DNA from: Pararhodobacter oceanensis
Lineage (GTDB): Bacteria; Pseudomonadota; Alphaproteobacteria; Rhodobacterales; Rhodobacteraceae
NCBI RefSeq assembly: GCF_003076755.1
Contig: NZ_QDKM01000004.1
Coordinates: 1-64,000, forward strand
Direction of reading: 5' to 3'
Length of the DNA stretch: 64,000 nt
Shown piece by piece: positions 28,101 through 37,128 of this stretch. The notes under the pieces were generated by a model that worked only from the letters and a program-made list of their open reading frames with translations, ran no database searches and was not told where the DNA came from. The stretch's first letter is position 1. Each line of letters begins with the position of its first letter. A program made the position numbers and the translations under genes.

Positions 28101-28122
28101 AATTTTATCAACTGGTAAAATT
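28101..28122. promoter_or_regulatory. 22-bp interrupted palindrome upstream of preT
   Basis: The outer arms AATTTTA and TAAAATT frame a core CAACTG-type centre; 14 of the central 18 positions (28103-28120) are symmetric. It lies 57-78 bp upstream of the preT start, in AT-rich sequence, where an operator for the operon would be expected. No regulator gene is adjacent, so the protein is unknown. Confidence 0.45.
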
Positions 28123-28171
28123 CCTGCGTTGAAAATTATTTGAAACCGGAAATAGGGCCTCTGCAAAGGCC

Positions 28172-28204
28172 AAAGGGCTGACCCCTTATGAGGATCAGCC
28201 CTTT
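28172..28204. terminator. hairpin downstream of the nucleoside hydrolase gene
   Basis: The perfect 10-bp arms AAAGGGCTGA and TCAGCCCTTT frame a loop that itself contains CCCT...AGG. It lies 45 bp past the nucleoside hydrolase stop and may also insulate the preT promoter. Confidence 0.65.
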
Positions 28205-28248
28205 GAAATTTCGTGATAAATTAAGGGGTTGCCCGCGCGTGTCGCGGT

Positions 28249-29184
28249 TCAGAGCAGCGCGATACGCTCGGTTAGCAGCGCGAAATACCTATCGGCATCG
28301 ACCTCACCGATGAAATAGGCGTTGGGTGGACGGTCGGTGACATGCCACCAATCGGCGACCGTCATACCCATGGTTAACTCGCTGCCGGTCTCGATTTCGA
28401 CGTTGATATGGCGGCCGTTGAACAGGTCAGGATTGAGCAAATAGGCAATCGCGCAGGGGTCATGCAGCGGCGCCCCCTCCGAGCCGTATTTCTCCATATC
28501 ATAGCGCTCGAAGAAATCCGCCCAACTGGCCACCACCGGTCCGACCTTGCCGGGCAGGGCGCGAAACGCCTCGATCCGCGCGCGGTTGGTCAGCGCCTTA
28601 TGCGTCACATCCAGCGGCATCACGGTTAGCGCAATGCCTGAGCGAAAGACGATATCGGCGGCCTGTGGATCGACGAAAATGTTGAACTCCGCCGAGGGCG
28701 TGACATTGCCAACCTCGAAATAGGCGCCGGCCATCATCACGATCTCGGCGATCCGCTCGGCAATATCGGGGGCGCGTTCCAGCGCCGTGGCGATATTGGT
28801 TAACGGCCCGATCGGCACTAAAGTGACGCTGCCCGCAGGCTCGCTGCGCAGGGTCTCAATCAGGAAATCCACCGCATGCTGCGACTGCAGCGGCATCGTC
28901 GGATCGGGCAGGGTGATCCCGTCAAGGCCGGTCTTGCCATGCACATTCTCGGCAGTCACCAAGAGCCGCGACATCGGCCGGTCGCAGCCCGCATAGATTT
29001 TGACCTCGCGCCGCCCGGCCAATTCGCAGACCAGTTGCGCGTTGCGCACGGTCAGCGGCAGCGGCACATTGCCCGCCACACAGGTGATTCCCAGCACCTG
29101 CAACTCGGGCGAGGCCAGCGCCAAAAGGATAGCAACGGCGTCGTCCTGGCCGGGGTCAGTGTCGATGATGATCTTGCGTGTCAT
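28249..29184 (-). CDS. inosine-uridine-preferring nucleoside hydrolase family protein
   Basis: A 311-residue ribohydrolase that splits nucleosides into base and ribose. The Ca-binding aspartate motif DTDPGQDDA is at 8-16, the fold motif GITCVAGNVPL near 33-43, and C-terminal ligands follow in APLHDPCAIAYLL. Family members are RihA/B/C or purine-specific IunH, and the substrate cannot be told from sequence. Location next to preTA favours pyrimidine nucleosides. It ends before a hairpin and has its own upstream gap, shared with the divergent flavin reductase gene. Confidence 0.88.
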   Translation of the reverse strand: MTRKIIIDTDPGQDDAVAILLALASPELQVLGITCVAGNVPLPLTVRNAQLVCELAGRREVKIYAGCDRPMSRLLVTAENVHGKTGLDGITLPDPTMPLQSQHAVDFLIETLRSEPAGSVTLVPIGPLTNIATALERAPDIAERIAEIVMMAGAYFEVGNVTPSAEFNIFVDPQAADIVFRSGIALTVMPLDVTHKALTNRARIEAFRALPGKVGPVVASWADFFERYDMEKYGSEGAPLHDPCAIAYLLNPDLFNGRHINVEIETGSELTMGMTVADWWHVTDRPPNAYFIGEVDADRYFALLTERIALL

Positions 29185-29377
29185 GGGAATTGCCTTCGTC
29201 GGGATTTCTCGAAATTGGACGCTAGTTATCGGGAATCACTTTGTCGAGAGGTGACTTGCCGGACCCGCGGGGCGGCGAAATGCCGCAAAATGGCCGTGTT
29301 TCTCTGGCATTCCCAAGTAAACAAGGGTTATGGACACATCTATGAGTTTTATTCGAGCAGCCCGAGAAAGCGACCCG

Positions 29378-29890
29378 ATGGATCTTGATGTTTTCCTGCC
29401 CGGCCCCGCGACCGAGCGGCAGTTCCGCGATGCGCTCGGAGCCTTTTCAACCGGTGTGACGGTGATCACCACCGATAGTGCCATCGGCCCGCTGGCAATC
29501 ACCGCGAATAGTTTCGCCTCGCTGTCGCTGGACCCGCCCTTGGTGCTTTGGTCACCGGCGAAAGCCTCGCGCCGCTTTGAGGCCTTTGCCGAAGCGCCGC
29601 ATTTCGCCATCCATGTGCTGGCCGCCGATCAGGCCGCGCTTGGTGCGCATTTCGCGCGGCAGGGGCATGATTTCAACTTGCCGGACGGGCAGGTGGCCAG
29701 CGTGAACGCGCAGGGCGTGCCGATCTTGCCGGGCTGTCTGGCGGTGTTTGAATGCGCGTTCGAGGCGCGCCATGACGGTGGCGATCACGCGATTATCATC
29801 GGACGGGTCGTGGCGGCGCGCCACCGGAATGCGGCGCCATTGGTGTTTCATGCCGGTCGTTTCGGGCAATTTATTGCCAAGGATGGTTAA
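29378..29890 (+). CDS. flavin reductase-like FMN-binding protein
   Basis: A 170-residue protein of the flavin-reductase-like domain family, which supplies reduced flavin to two-component monooxygenases. The N-terminus PGPATERQFRDALGAFSTGVTVIT and the later PLAITANSFASLSLDPPLVLW and HFARQGHDF are family-typical. The start is uncertain: ATG 29378 gives the usual length, while ATG 29330 (AAGGG upstream) adds 16 residues. No oxygenase partner lies nearby. Confidence 0.75.
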   Translation: MDLDVFLPGPATERQFRDALGAFSTGVTVITTDSAIGPLAITANSFASLSLDPPLVLWSPAKASRRFEAFAEAPHFAIHVLAADQAALGAHFARQGHDFNLPDGQVASVNAQGVPILPGCLAVFECAFEARHDGGDHAIIIGRVVAARHRNAAPLVFHAGRFGQFIAKDG

Positions 29891-29958
29891 CGCATGGGCG
29901 TCACCCCTCTGGCTCCGCCCTCCGCCCGCATGCTGCACCTCAACCAGAGGCCGTTGTT

Positions 29959-31092
29959 ATGAGTATCTCGCCCGTTGATGTTTTTGCCAACCGTCTGCGT
30001 ATCTATGCCCGCCGTCGCCGCGCCGAAAAGCTGCGCGCGCGGGCGATGGCGCAGCCGTTTTCAGGTCATAGCGCGGCGCGGCTGTTGCTGGTCAGCCAGC
30101 CTGAACGCATCCCGCAGAGCCAGATTTTTCCCTTCCATCACTATGCCAAGGATCTCAAGCGCCTTTACGGCGCCGAGGTCCGTGAGAGTGACACATGGCA
30201 GGTGCTCGCCGGTGCGGAACAGCGCGCCAAGGGCGCCAGCGTGGTGGCGTTTCAGACCCCCTTTGACATTCCCGACGCCGAGTTGACCCAATTGGTGGAC
30301 CGGCTGCGCACGGATAATCCCGACGCGCGCTTGGTCTATCTGGATTGGTTCGCCCCCACCGATCTGCGCAACGCGGAACGGATGGATCCGCTGGTCGATC
30401 TCTATGTCAAAAAGCACCTGCTCAAAGACCGCAGCGCTTACGGTCAGGTGACGCGCGGCGATACCAACCTGACCGATTACTTCAACCGCCGCTTTAATAT
30501 TGATGAGCCGGAACAATGCTTTGCCATCCCTGACGGGTTTATGGACAAGCTGATCCTCGGCCCGTCCTTCGCCACCGCGCCGGGGATACTGCCGGCGCTC
30601 ACGGGACGGCGTCCGACCAGTGCGGGGCGCAATATTGACCTGCATGCGCGATTTGCCGTGGGCGGCACGCCCTGGTATCAGGCGATGCGCGGCGAGGCCG
30701 AGGCGGCGTTGGCGGGGCTTTCTGATCTGACCATCGCGCAGGGCGAGGGCGTGCCCTTGCCGCGGTTTATGGTCGAGATGCGCGCCTCGAAAATCGGTTT
30801 CAGCCCCTTCGGCTATGGCGAGGTCTGCTGGCGCGATTACGAGGCGGTGATGGCCGGCGCGGTGCTATTAAAGCCCGACATGAGCCATATCGAGACCGCG
30901 CCCGACATCTTTGTGCCTTGGGAAACCTATGTGCCGATTGCCTGGGATCTGTCGGATTTCCACGACACTGTGCACCGCGTAGCTGCCGATGCCCCGCTGC
31001 GCGAAAAGATCGCCGCGCAGGCCTTTGACACGCTGCACGACTGGCTCAATTCGGAGCAATTCGCCCGCAGCATGGCGCCGCTGTTCAGCTGA
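29959..31092 (+). CDS. predicted glycosyltransferase (GT-B, CgeB-like), cytoplasmic
   Basis: A 377-residue soluble protein. The C-terminal part (about 255-377) resembles the Glyco_trans_1_2/CgeB region: ASKIGFSPFGYGEVCWRDYEAVMAGAVLLKPDM and VPWETYVPIAWDLSDF match the acceptor/donor-binding motif order of GT-B enzymes. The N-terminal 50 residues are basic and no signal is seen. No sugar-biosynthesis or export genes lie next to it, and it converges on a SulP gene with an 8-nt overlap. The substrate is unknown, and it could modify envelope polysaccharide. Confidence 0.62.
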   Translation: MSISPVDVFANRLRIYARRRRAEKLRARAMAQPFSGHSAARLLLVSQPERIPQSQIFPFHHYAKDLKRLYGAEVRESDTWQVLAGAEQRAKGASVVAFQTPFDIPDAELTQLVDRLRTDNPDARLVYLDWFAPTDLRNAERMDPLVDLYVKKHLLKDRSAYGQVTRGDTNLTDYFNRRFNIDEPEQCFAIPDGFMDKLILGPSFATAPGILPALTGRRPTSAGRNIDLHARFAVGGTPWYQAMRGEAEAALAGLSDLTIAQGEGVPLPRFMVEMRASKIGFSPFGYGEVCWRDYEAVMAGAVLLKPDMSHIETAPDIFVPWETYVPIAWDLSDFHDTVHRVAADAPLREKIAAQAFDTLHDWLNSEQFARSMAPLFS

Positions 31093-32836
31093 TCCGCTCC
31101 ACTCGGTCCACCTCTGCGCCCCGATTTAGGGTTAACGCGCGCCAGGCATCAAACTGTGCCTGAAAAATCTGGCCGTTGAGATCACGCAGGAAGTGCGAGC
31201 CCTTCAGCCTGTCCATCACCGGCCCTTTGACCTCGGACATATGCAAGCCGATCCCCATCTCGGTGAGCTGCAAATTGATCGCCTCAAGGCTCTCGAGCGC
31301 CGAATAATCTATCTCGTTGATCGCCGAACACATCAGAATGACATGTTTCACCGGCGACCCGTCACCGGTGCGATCGAGGATCAGATCCTCAAGAAACCGC
31401 GCGTTGACGAAATAGAGGCTTTCATCGACGCGCAGGGTTAAGACGCTGTCATCGGTCTCTACATCATGCCGCAGAATATTGCGAAAATGCTGCGTGCCGG
31501 GCACCAGACCGACCTCGGCGACATGCGGGCGCGAGGTTTTGTAAAGATGCAGCGCAATCGACAGGATGACCCCAGCCGAGACGCCGGTCTCGACGCCGAA
31601 ACCCAGCGTCAGGACAATCGTCGCCGCCACCGCAAAGAAATCGGCGCGCGAATAACCCCATGTTTTCCGCAGGATAGAGAAGTCGACGAGGGAAAGCACC
31701 GCGACGATGATGGTTGCCGCGAGGGTTGCTTTGGGCAGGTAATAGACCAGCGGCGTCAAGGCCACGGCGGCAATCGCCAACCCGACGGCGGTGAAGGCGC
31801 CCGCGGCGGGGGTCTCGGCACCGGCGTCGAAATTCACCACCGAGCGCGAAAACCCGCCGGTTACCGGATAACCGCCGGTCAGAGAGGCCCCGATATTGGC
31901 CGCGCCGAGGCCGATCAACTCTTGGTCCGGGTTGATCCGCTGGCGCTTTTTTGCGGCCAAGGTCTGCGCCACCGAGATCGATTCAACAAAACCGATGATC
32001 GAGATCAGCAGCGCCGGAATGAACAATTGCCGGAGCAGATCGGGCGAGAAGGACGGCATGGTCAGGGGCGGCAGGCTTTGCGGCACCATGCCGACAACCG
32101 CGACGCCCTGCGCCTCCAAACCAAAGCCCCAGACCGCCAAAGTGGTTACTACGACCGCCGCCACAGGTCCGGCTTTGGTGCCCACATCGGCCAGTTTCGG
32201 CGATAGTCCCAAAGCGCGAAGACGCGGCTTTAAGCCCTTGCGAACCCAGAACAAAAATCCGGTTGCCGAGGCGCCAAGCGCGAGTGTAATCACATTCACA
32301 CTGCCCAGATTCTGCGCCAAGGAGGAGATGACCTGAAACAGCGTATGCCCATGCGCGGGGATGCCTAGCAAATGCTTAAGCTGGCTGGCGGCAATCAGGA
32401 TGCCCGAGGCGGTGATGAAACCCGCAATCACCGGATGGCTCAGAAAATTGGCCAGAAATCCAAGCCGAAAGACGCCCATGACCAGCAGGATCGCCCCCGA
32501 CAAAAACGCTAGCGTCAGCGCCGCGATGGCATAGCCCATGGTGCCGCTTTCGGCGATCTGCCCGATGGCGGCGGCGGTCATCAGCGAGACCACGGCCACC
32601 GGCCCGACCGCCAAGGCGCGCGAACTGCCGAAAATTGCATAGAGGATGATCGGCGCGATCGAGGCGTAAATCCCAGCTTCCGGCGGCAATCCCGCCAGCA
32701 AGGCATAGGCCAGAGACTGCGGAATCAACATGATGGTGACGATCACGGCGGCAACAAGGTCGTTTGACAATGTCTCGCGGGTATAGCTGCTGCCCCAGTC
32801 GAGCGCCGGAATGTAATTTGTCAGACGAAAGGACAT
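31085..32836 (-). CDS. SulP-family sulfate/anion permease with STAS domain
   Basis: A 583-residue integral membrane transporter. The N-terminal membrane domain (about 1-430) starts with the family segment LIPQSLAYALLAGLPPEAGIYA and contains NIGASLTGGYPVTGGFSRSVVN. The C-terminal STAS domain lies at about 440-570 (HVILMCSAINEIDYSALESLE). SulP proteins carry sulfate, bicarbonate or other anions. With soeABC in the window, sulfate is a reasonable guess, but the two are 15 kb apart. ATG 32836 fits the family start. It converges on the glycosyltransferase gene with an 8-nt overlap. Confidence 0.85.
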   Translation of the reverse strand: MSFRLTNYIPALDWGSSYTRETLSNDLVAAVIVTIMLIPQSLAYALLAGLPPEAGIYASIAPIILYAIFGSSRALAVGPVAVVSLMTAAAIGQIAESGTMGYAIAALTLAFLSGAILLVMGVFRLGFLANFLSHPVIAGFITASGILIAASQLKHLLGIPAHGHTLFQVISSLAQNLGSVNVITLALGASATGFLFWVRKGLKPRLRALGLSPKLADVGTKAGPVAAVVVTTLAVWGFGLEAQGVAVVGMVPQSLPPLTMPSFSPDLLRQLFIPALLISIIGFVESISVAQTLAAKKRQRINPDQELIGLGAANIGASLTGGYPVTGGFSRSVVNFDAGAETPAAGAFTAVGLAIAAVALTPLVYYLPKATLAATIIVAVLSLVDFSILRKTWGYSRADFFAVAATIVLTLGFGVETGVSAGVILSIALHLYKTSRPHVAEVGLVPGTQHFRNILRHDVETDDSVLTLRVDESLYFVNARFLEDLILDRTGDGSPVKHVILMCSAINEIDYSALESLEAINLQLTEMGIGLHMSEVKGPVMDRLKGSHFLRDLNGQIFQAQFDAWRALTLNRGAEVDRVERIS

Positions 32837-32936
32837 AGTCTATTCTTTCAACATGTTGCGTGGCGAAGCTCAGATCATGCATTAACTGCATAACCCGTTT
32901 TTCGGCACCCGTGATCGCGGGTCCTCGCTATATACG

Positions 32937-32954
32937 CATTCACATTGATGAATG
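32937..32954. promoter_or_regulatory. possible operator near the SulP promoter
   Basis: CATTCA and TGAATG flank a 6-bp spacer, and a second repeat ATGCA-TTAAC-TGCAT is at 32877-32891. Both lie in the 160-bp gap upstream of the SulP gene start. The evidence is symmetry only. Confidence 0.25.
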
Positions 32955-32996
32955 TAAGGGGTGTTTTTGCTACCCGCTCACCCTGTCGCCAGAATT

Positions 32997-34055
32997 TTAG
33001 GGAAACACGCGCCCGTCAAACAGTTTTCGCGCCGTGCGCAGGGTGCCTGCACCAGTCACGGCGCCCTGCGCATCCTGCTCCAACAAGACCTCGGCCGCGC
33101 CGCTGGGGTGCTCGATGGCAAACCGCGCGCCCTCGGGGATCACGGCAAATTCTGCGGCGGGAGAGCCGCGCAGGGTGCAGGCGGTGGCCACGCTCACCGC
33201 CGCAAACACGCCGATCGAGGCATGACAGCGATGCGGAATAAAGCTGCGCGTGTTGATCACGCCGCCATGTCGGGGAGGCGATACCAGCGTCATTTTGGGC
33301 ACCGATTTCTCGGTGACATCGCCGAGATTCATCAAAGGTCCGGCCTGCAAACGGATATGCTCGAGCCGCTCTTTCAGCGCGGAATTCTCCTCCAGTTCCG
33401 CGCGGGTCTCAGTGCCCGAGATCCCCATGTCGCTGGCGGCGAGAATGACGCAGGGCATGCCATTGTCGATCAGCGTGCAGGTGATGCCGTCGATCACATC
33501 CACCGTGCTCCCGCTGGGCAAAAGCGCTCCGCACATAGAGCCGGCAATGCCTTGAAACATCAAGGGAATTGGCGCGTGCCCACCCGGAACCCCGTCGATC
33601 TGCGCATCGCCGCCATAGCGCACCCGCTGGCCCGGCGTTTGCACCTCGGCGCGGGCAATCTCGCCGGTGTTGCGCATGTGGATACGCACCTCGGTCACGC
33701 CCTCCTGCGCCGCGACCAGCCCGCGTTCAATCGCCGCGGGCCCGACACCGGCAAGGATATTTCCGCAGCCCTGGGCGTCGCTCACTAACGGTTTTTCAAC
33801 GAATACCTGCAAGAATAGGTAATCGACATCGGCATCCGCGCGCGACGGGGGGCCGAGAATGGCAACTTTGGACGTCAGCGGGTCCGCCCCGCCGATCCCG
33901 TCAATCTGGCGCGGATCGGGGCTGCCCATGATCGACATAAGCAGATGATCGCGGGCCTCGGTGTCCGCTGGCAGATCGGAGGCGAGAAAATATGCAGCTT
34001 TAGAGGTGCCGCCACGCATCCAGAGGCAGGGGATACCGTCGTCTGAGGGGCTCAT
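32997..34055 (-). CDS. galD: 4-oxalomesaconate tautomerase (PrpF family)
   Basis: A 352-residue PrpF-type isomerase. Family motifs are the N-terminal RGGTSKAAYF, GGADPLTSKVAI and the mid-protein FVEKPLVSDAQGCGNI. In gallate and protocatechuate 4,5-cleavage pathways GalD interconverts 4-oxalomesaconate keto and enol forms before hydration. The two genes upstream are galB- and ligK-like, which makes GalD far more likely than the methylcitrate-pathway PrpF. ATG 34055 has AAAGG upstream and sits 28 bp after the ligK stop. Confidence 0.82.
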   Translation of the reverse strand: MSPSDDGIPCLWMRGGTSKAAYFLASDLPADTEARDHLLMSIMGSPDPRQIDGIGGADPLTSKVAILGPPSRADADVDYLFLQVFVEKPLVSDAQGCGNILAGVGPAAIERGLVAAQEGVTEVRIHMRNTGEIARAEVQTPGQRVRYGGDAQIDGVPGGHAPIPLMFQGIAGSMCGALLPSGSTVDVIDGITCTLIDNGMPCVILAASDMGISGTETRAELEENSALKERLEHIRLQAGPLMNLGDVTEKSVPKMTLVSPPRHGGVINTRSFIPHRCHASIGVFAAVSVATACTLRGSPAAEFAVIPEGARFAIEHPSGAAEVLLEQDAQGAVTGAGTLRTARKLFDGRVFP

Positions 34056-34083
34056 CTGGTGCCTTTCATCTGGGGGGCTGCGC

Positions 34084-34755
34084 TTACAGGTATTTCAGAC
34101 CCTTTTGCGCAAGCCTTGGACGCATCTCATAAATGTCGAGACCAAGCTCGCCAGCAGCGAGGCGCGCGCGTTTGGCCTCTTCGGCATCGAGCCGCTTTTG
34201 TGTTTCTGCCATCACCGCCTCAGCCCGATCGTGCGGGACCACGCAAACGCCATCGTCATCGGCAACAATGATATCGCCAGGGTTAACCAAGGCACCGGCG
34301 CAGACGATGGGCACATTCACCGAGCCGAGCGTCTCTTTGACCGTGCCCTGTGCCGAGATCGCCGTCGACCAGACGCCAAAGCCCATTTGCCGCAGGTCTT
34401 TGGTGTCGCGCACACCGGCGTCGATGATCAGCGCGTGACAGCCGCGCGCCTGTGCGCTGGTCGCCAGAAGATCGCCGAAATACCCCATATCGCAAGGCGC
34501 GGTCGGGGCGAGCACCAGAATATCGCCCGCTCGCAACTGCTCGATGGCGACATGGATCATCCAGTTGTCACCGGGCGCGGCGCTGATTGTCACCGCGCTG
34601 CCGGCGATGCCAAGATCCTGCTGGATTGGACGCATCTTTGCGCTCATCAACCCGCTGCGGCCCTGCGCCTCATGCACGGTTGCGACGCCCGCGGCGCCGA
34701 GGCGCGCGATCAAATCGGGGTCAGCGCGCGGGATGTCCTGCATAACAACGTTCAT
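34084..34755 (-). CDS. ligK: 4-carboxy-4-hydroxy-2-oxoadipate aldolase (RraA-like LigK/GalC)
   Basis: A 223-residue class II aldolase of the RraA/HMG aldolase family that splits 4-carboxy-4-hydroxy-2-oxoadipate into pyruvate and oxaloacetate. The divalent-metal and pyruvate-binding segment [28 protein letters not shown] includes the GDxLA and VRD motifs; [18 protein letters not shown] follows. ATG 34755 has AAAGG upstream, and an internal ATG at 34743 is possible. It lies between galB and galD, exactly the lower part of the meta-cleavage pathway. Confidence 0.85.
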   Translation of the reverse strand: MNVVMQDIPRADPDLIARLGAAGVATVHEAQGRSGLMSAKMRPIQQDLGIAGSAVTISAAPGDNWMIHVAIEQLRAGDILVLAPTAPCDMGYFGDLLATSAQARGCHALIIDAGVRDTKDLRQMGFGVWSTAISAQGTVKETLGSVNVPIVCAGALVNPGDIIVADDDGVCVVPHDRAEAVMAETQKRLDAEEAKRARLAAGELGLDIYEMRPRLAQKGLKYL

Positions 34756-34806
34756 AGCTTGGCCTTTAACCGATTGGAGTCACACCGAAATTTCATTGTG
34801 AAGGCA

Positions 34807-35538
34807 TCACAACTCATCCACTGTGCGCGGAAAAATCGACTGGAAGCCTTCGGCATAGCGGCAATCGCGCCCGCCGGATTGGCCACCTGAGTTGCGCTTG
34901 AAATGGTTCGCACGATTTTGTGCCACACGGGTGTAGAACTCCCAAAGATGCTCTTGCCCCTGCATGCATTCAATCGCCGCGCGCTTCTTGTCCCAGACCG
35001 GCGTGATGTCGAGGAACGTGTCGGGCTTCCACTCCATCTGCTCGGATTGATGCGGCTCAAAGAGATAGACCTGCGGCGCGCCGAGCACTTTCTCGCCCGG
35101 ATTATGGCCCCAAGCCTGCGCCGTCGAGCGGCACTCCAGCACCAATTGCGTAGTCTGCATATGGTCGGAATTGTAGGGGTCCCATTTCGAGTGGCTCATG
35201 ATGAAACTCGGCTGGACCTTGCGCATGATTTCGACCAACGCAAACCGGTCGTCGCGGGTGATGTCCATCGGGTAATCGCCCAGATCCATGCAGATCAGCT
35301 CGTGAACGCCCAGGGCTGCAGCGGCGTTTTCCGCCTCCTCGCGGCGGTTGGCCTTAACCACATCCAGCGTCATCCCCGGCTGTTTCCACAGTTTTGCGCT
35401 TTCGCCGCGCTCACCAAAGGACAGGCAAACCACGGTCACATCATAGCCCAGTTCGGCGTGCAGCGCGATCGCACCGCCGCAGCGCCAGACGAAATCCGCG
35501 GCATGAGCGCTGACAATCAAAGCGGTTTTATTGGACAT
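34807..35538 (-). CDS. galB: 4-oxalomesaconate hydratase (PIG-L/LmbE family, GalB-like)
   Basis: A 243-residue protein of the zinc-dependent PIG-L superfamily. The metal motif is SAHAADFVWRCGGAIALH (HxxD), followed by CLSFGERGESAKLW and HSKWDPYNSDH. The order and spacing of these, plus GEKVLGAPQVYLFEPHQ and WEFYTRVA near the end, agree closely with my recollection of Pseudomonas putida GalB, which hydrates 4-oxalomesaconate. The sugar-deacetylase role of other family members is thereby less likely. ATG 35538 is preceded by GGAGAGG. It heads the galB-ligK-galD unit. Confidence 0.85.
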   Translation of the reverse strand: MSNKTALIVSAHAADFVWRCGGAIALHAELGYDVTVVCLSFGERGESAKLWKQPGMTLDVVKANRREEAENAAAALGVHELICMDLGDYPMDITRDDRFALVEIMRKVQPSFIMSHSKWDPYNSDHMQTTQLVLECRSTAQAWGHNPGEKVLGAPQVYLFEPHQSEQMEWKPDTFLDITPVWDKKRAAIECMQGQEHLWEFYTRVAQNRANHFKRNSGGQSGGRDCRYAEGFQSIFPRTVDEL

Positions 35539-35735
35539 TTGCCTCTCCATCTCAGTGGTCTGCAGGATGCGCCGCCGCCGGTCTTTGGGCAAATCCGAAG
35601 TATGTGAGGCGGTATAAGCCAAGGCTATCGGGGTGGCTGATTGGCGCAGGAATGCTGCGCGTGCGAAACCCACGTTGACGCTGGAATTGGTGCTGCGGAA
35701 AGGCTATCACATGACGCCCACGCCGATCTGAGGGA

Positions 35736-36503
35736 TCAACTTTTGAAGTCGCGCATCCAGCCCAAGCTGGCCTCGGTGGTGCCCTCGGGCCGGTATTCCG
35801 CACCGATTGGGTGTTGCCAGCCAAGGCGCGAGAACTCGGGCAGCAGCGTTGAATAGGCAATGTCCCCGTGATCCGGTGCGCCGCGATCCGGCACGGCGGC
35901 GATCTGGATATGGCCGATCAGGGGTTGCAGGGTAGTGAACCGCTCCAGAACCGCGCCCTCGGTGCGTGCGACGTGATAGCAGTCAAACATTAACTTTAAA
36001 TTGGGCCGGTTGAGTGTTTCGATCGCGGCCTTGGCTTGGTCGGTTGTCGACAGGAGGTAATCGGGCACGTCATAGGGGTTGAGCGGCTCGATCAATATAT
36101 CCAACCCCAAGGGCGCGGATAATTCGCATGCGAATTCAAGGGCTTCGATGAACACATTTTGGTCACCGCCTTTCCCTGCCATCACATGCACAGCTCTGGC
36201 GCCGACCTCTGCGGCATAGGTGATTGCCTCGCAGATCGCCGCTTTCGCCTCCTCCTCGCGGCCCTTGAGCGCGCAGATCCCGAAGTCGCCCGACGCCAGA
36301 TCTCCGGGCGAGGTGTTGAGCGCCAACATCGGCAAATTGGCCTCGGTTAAGGTGCGCTTAACCATGCTGGCAGGGGTGTCAAAGGGCCAATGGCATTCCA
36401 CCGCCGCAAAGCCCGCCGCTTTTGCCGCATGGATCCGCGCGACCAACGGACGGTCGGTCCATAAAAGCCCGAGGTTCGCCGAAAATTGCAGCCCCGGCGC
36501 CAC
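35736..36503 (-). CDS. hydroxypyruvate isomerase-family TIM-barrel protein
   Basis: A 255-residue xylose-isomerase-like barrel of the Hyi group. Family features are the start FSANLGLLWTD, the mid-segment LNTSPGD followed by GREEEAKAAICEAI, AVHVMAGK, the Glu of ILIEPLNPYDVPDY, MFDCYHVARTEG and the C-terminal GAEYRPEG Glu. Hyi converts hydroxypyruvate to tartronate semialdehyde. In this context another isomerase or a 3-dehydroshikimate dehydratase (also a barrel of this superfamily) is a possible alternative. It begins with GTG 36503, 3 bp after the aroQ stop. Confidence 0.68.
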   Translation of the reverse strand: MAPGLQFSANLGLLWTDRPLVARIHAAKAAGFAAVECHWPFDTPASMVKRTLTEANLPMLALNTSPGDLASGDFGICALKGREEEAKAAICEAITYAAEVGARAVHVMAGKGGDQNVFIEALEFACELSAPLGLDILIEPLNPYDVPDYLLSTTDQAKAAIETLNRPNLKLMFDCYHVARTEGAVLERFTTLQPLIGHIQIAAVPDRGAPDHGDIAYSTLLPEFSRLGWQHPIGAEYRPEGTTEASLGWMRDFKS

Positions 36504-36506
36504 CGG

Positions 36507-36944
36507 TTAGGCCAGCAAATGCTGCATATGGCGCAGCGCCAGAAGGTAGCCATGGGTGCCAAAACCGGCCATCACCGCATCGGCGCGCTGGCTGACATAG
36601 GAGTGATGGCGGAAGGCCTCGCGCTTGTGCACCTGCGAGATATGCACCTCGATCACCGGCCCGTCAAAGCTATTGAGCGCGTCCAAAATCGCCACCGAGG
36701 TATGCGTCAGCGCCGCCGGATTGATGATAATCCCCGCCGCCGCATCGCGGGCTTCGTGGATCCAGTCGATCAGCTGCCCCTCCCAATTCGACTGGAGGAA
36801 GCGGCAGGTCAAACCCGCGGTCTTCGCCGTGTCCGCGCAGGCGACGGCGACGTCATCGAGCGTCTCGGCGCCGTATATCTCGGGCTCGCGCTGACCCAGA
36901 AGGTTCAGGTTGGGGCCGTTCAGGATGTAGACGGTTTTGGTCAT
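36507..36944 (-). CDS. aroQ: type II 3-dehydroquinate dehydratase
   Basis: A 145-residue dehydroquinase. Family motifs are [21 protein letters not shown] (with the catalytic Tyr), [32 protein letters not shown] and [20 protein letters not shown]. It dehydrates 3-dehydroquinate to 3-dehydroshikimate in the shikimate pathway or in quinate catabolism. Its place at the head of the hydroxypyruvate isomerase-like gene and near the galB cluster hints at catabolism, since quinate leads via dehydroshikimate to protocatechuate. ATG 36944 has AAGGCA upstream. The aroKB genes lie elsewhere (19.8-21.5 kb). Confidence 0.93.
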   Translation of the reverse strand: MTKTVYILNGPNLNLLGQREPEIYGAETLDDVAVACADTAKTAGLTCRFLQSNWEGQLIDWIHEARDAAAGIIINPAALTHTSVAILDALNSFDGPVIEVHISQVHKREAFRHHSYVSQRADAVMAGFGTHGYLLALRHMQHLLA

Positions 36945-37128
36945 CGTAGTGCCTTGCGTAGCGCGGAAAATCGGGGTGCTTGCGCTCACCATAGCGGTGG
37001 CGGTGGCGCGTTGCCAGAACACATCTGGGTCAGGGCGCGCGATTGTCCCTATCGGCATGGGGGGCGGCGCGCTAACCTTGACCGGCGGTTCATCGGGATC
37101 GGGGGATCGGGGGGATCGGAGGCGCGGG

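Noticed and set aside
35552-35860. Minus-strand frame in the galB upstream gap
   Set aside because: It mostly overlaps the end of the isomerase-like gene in another frame, and has Pro/Arg-rich composition.
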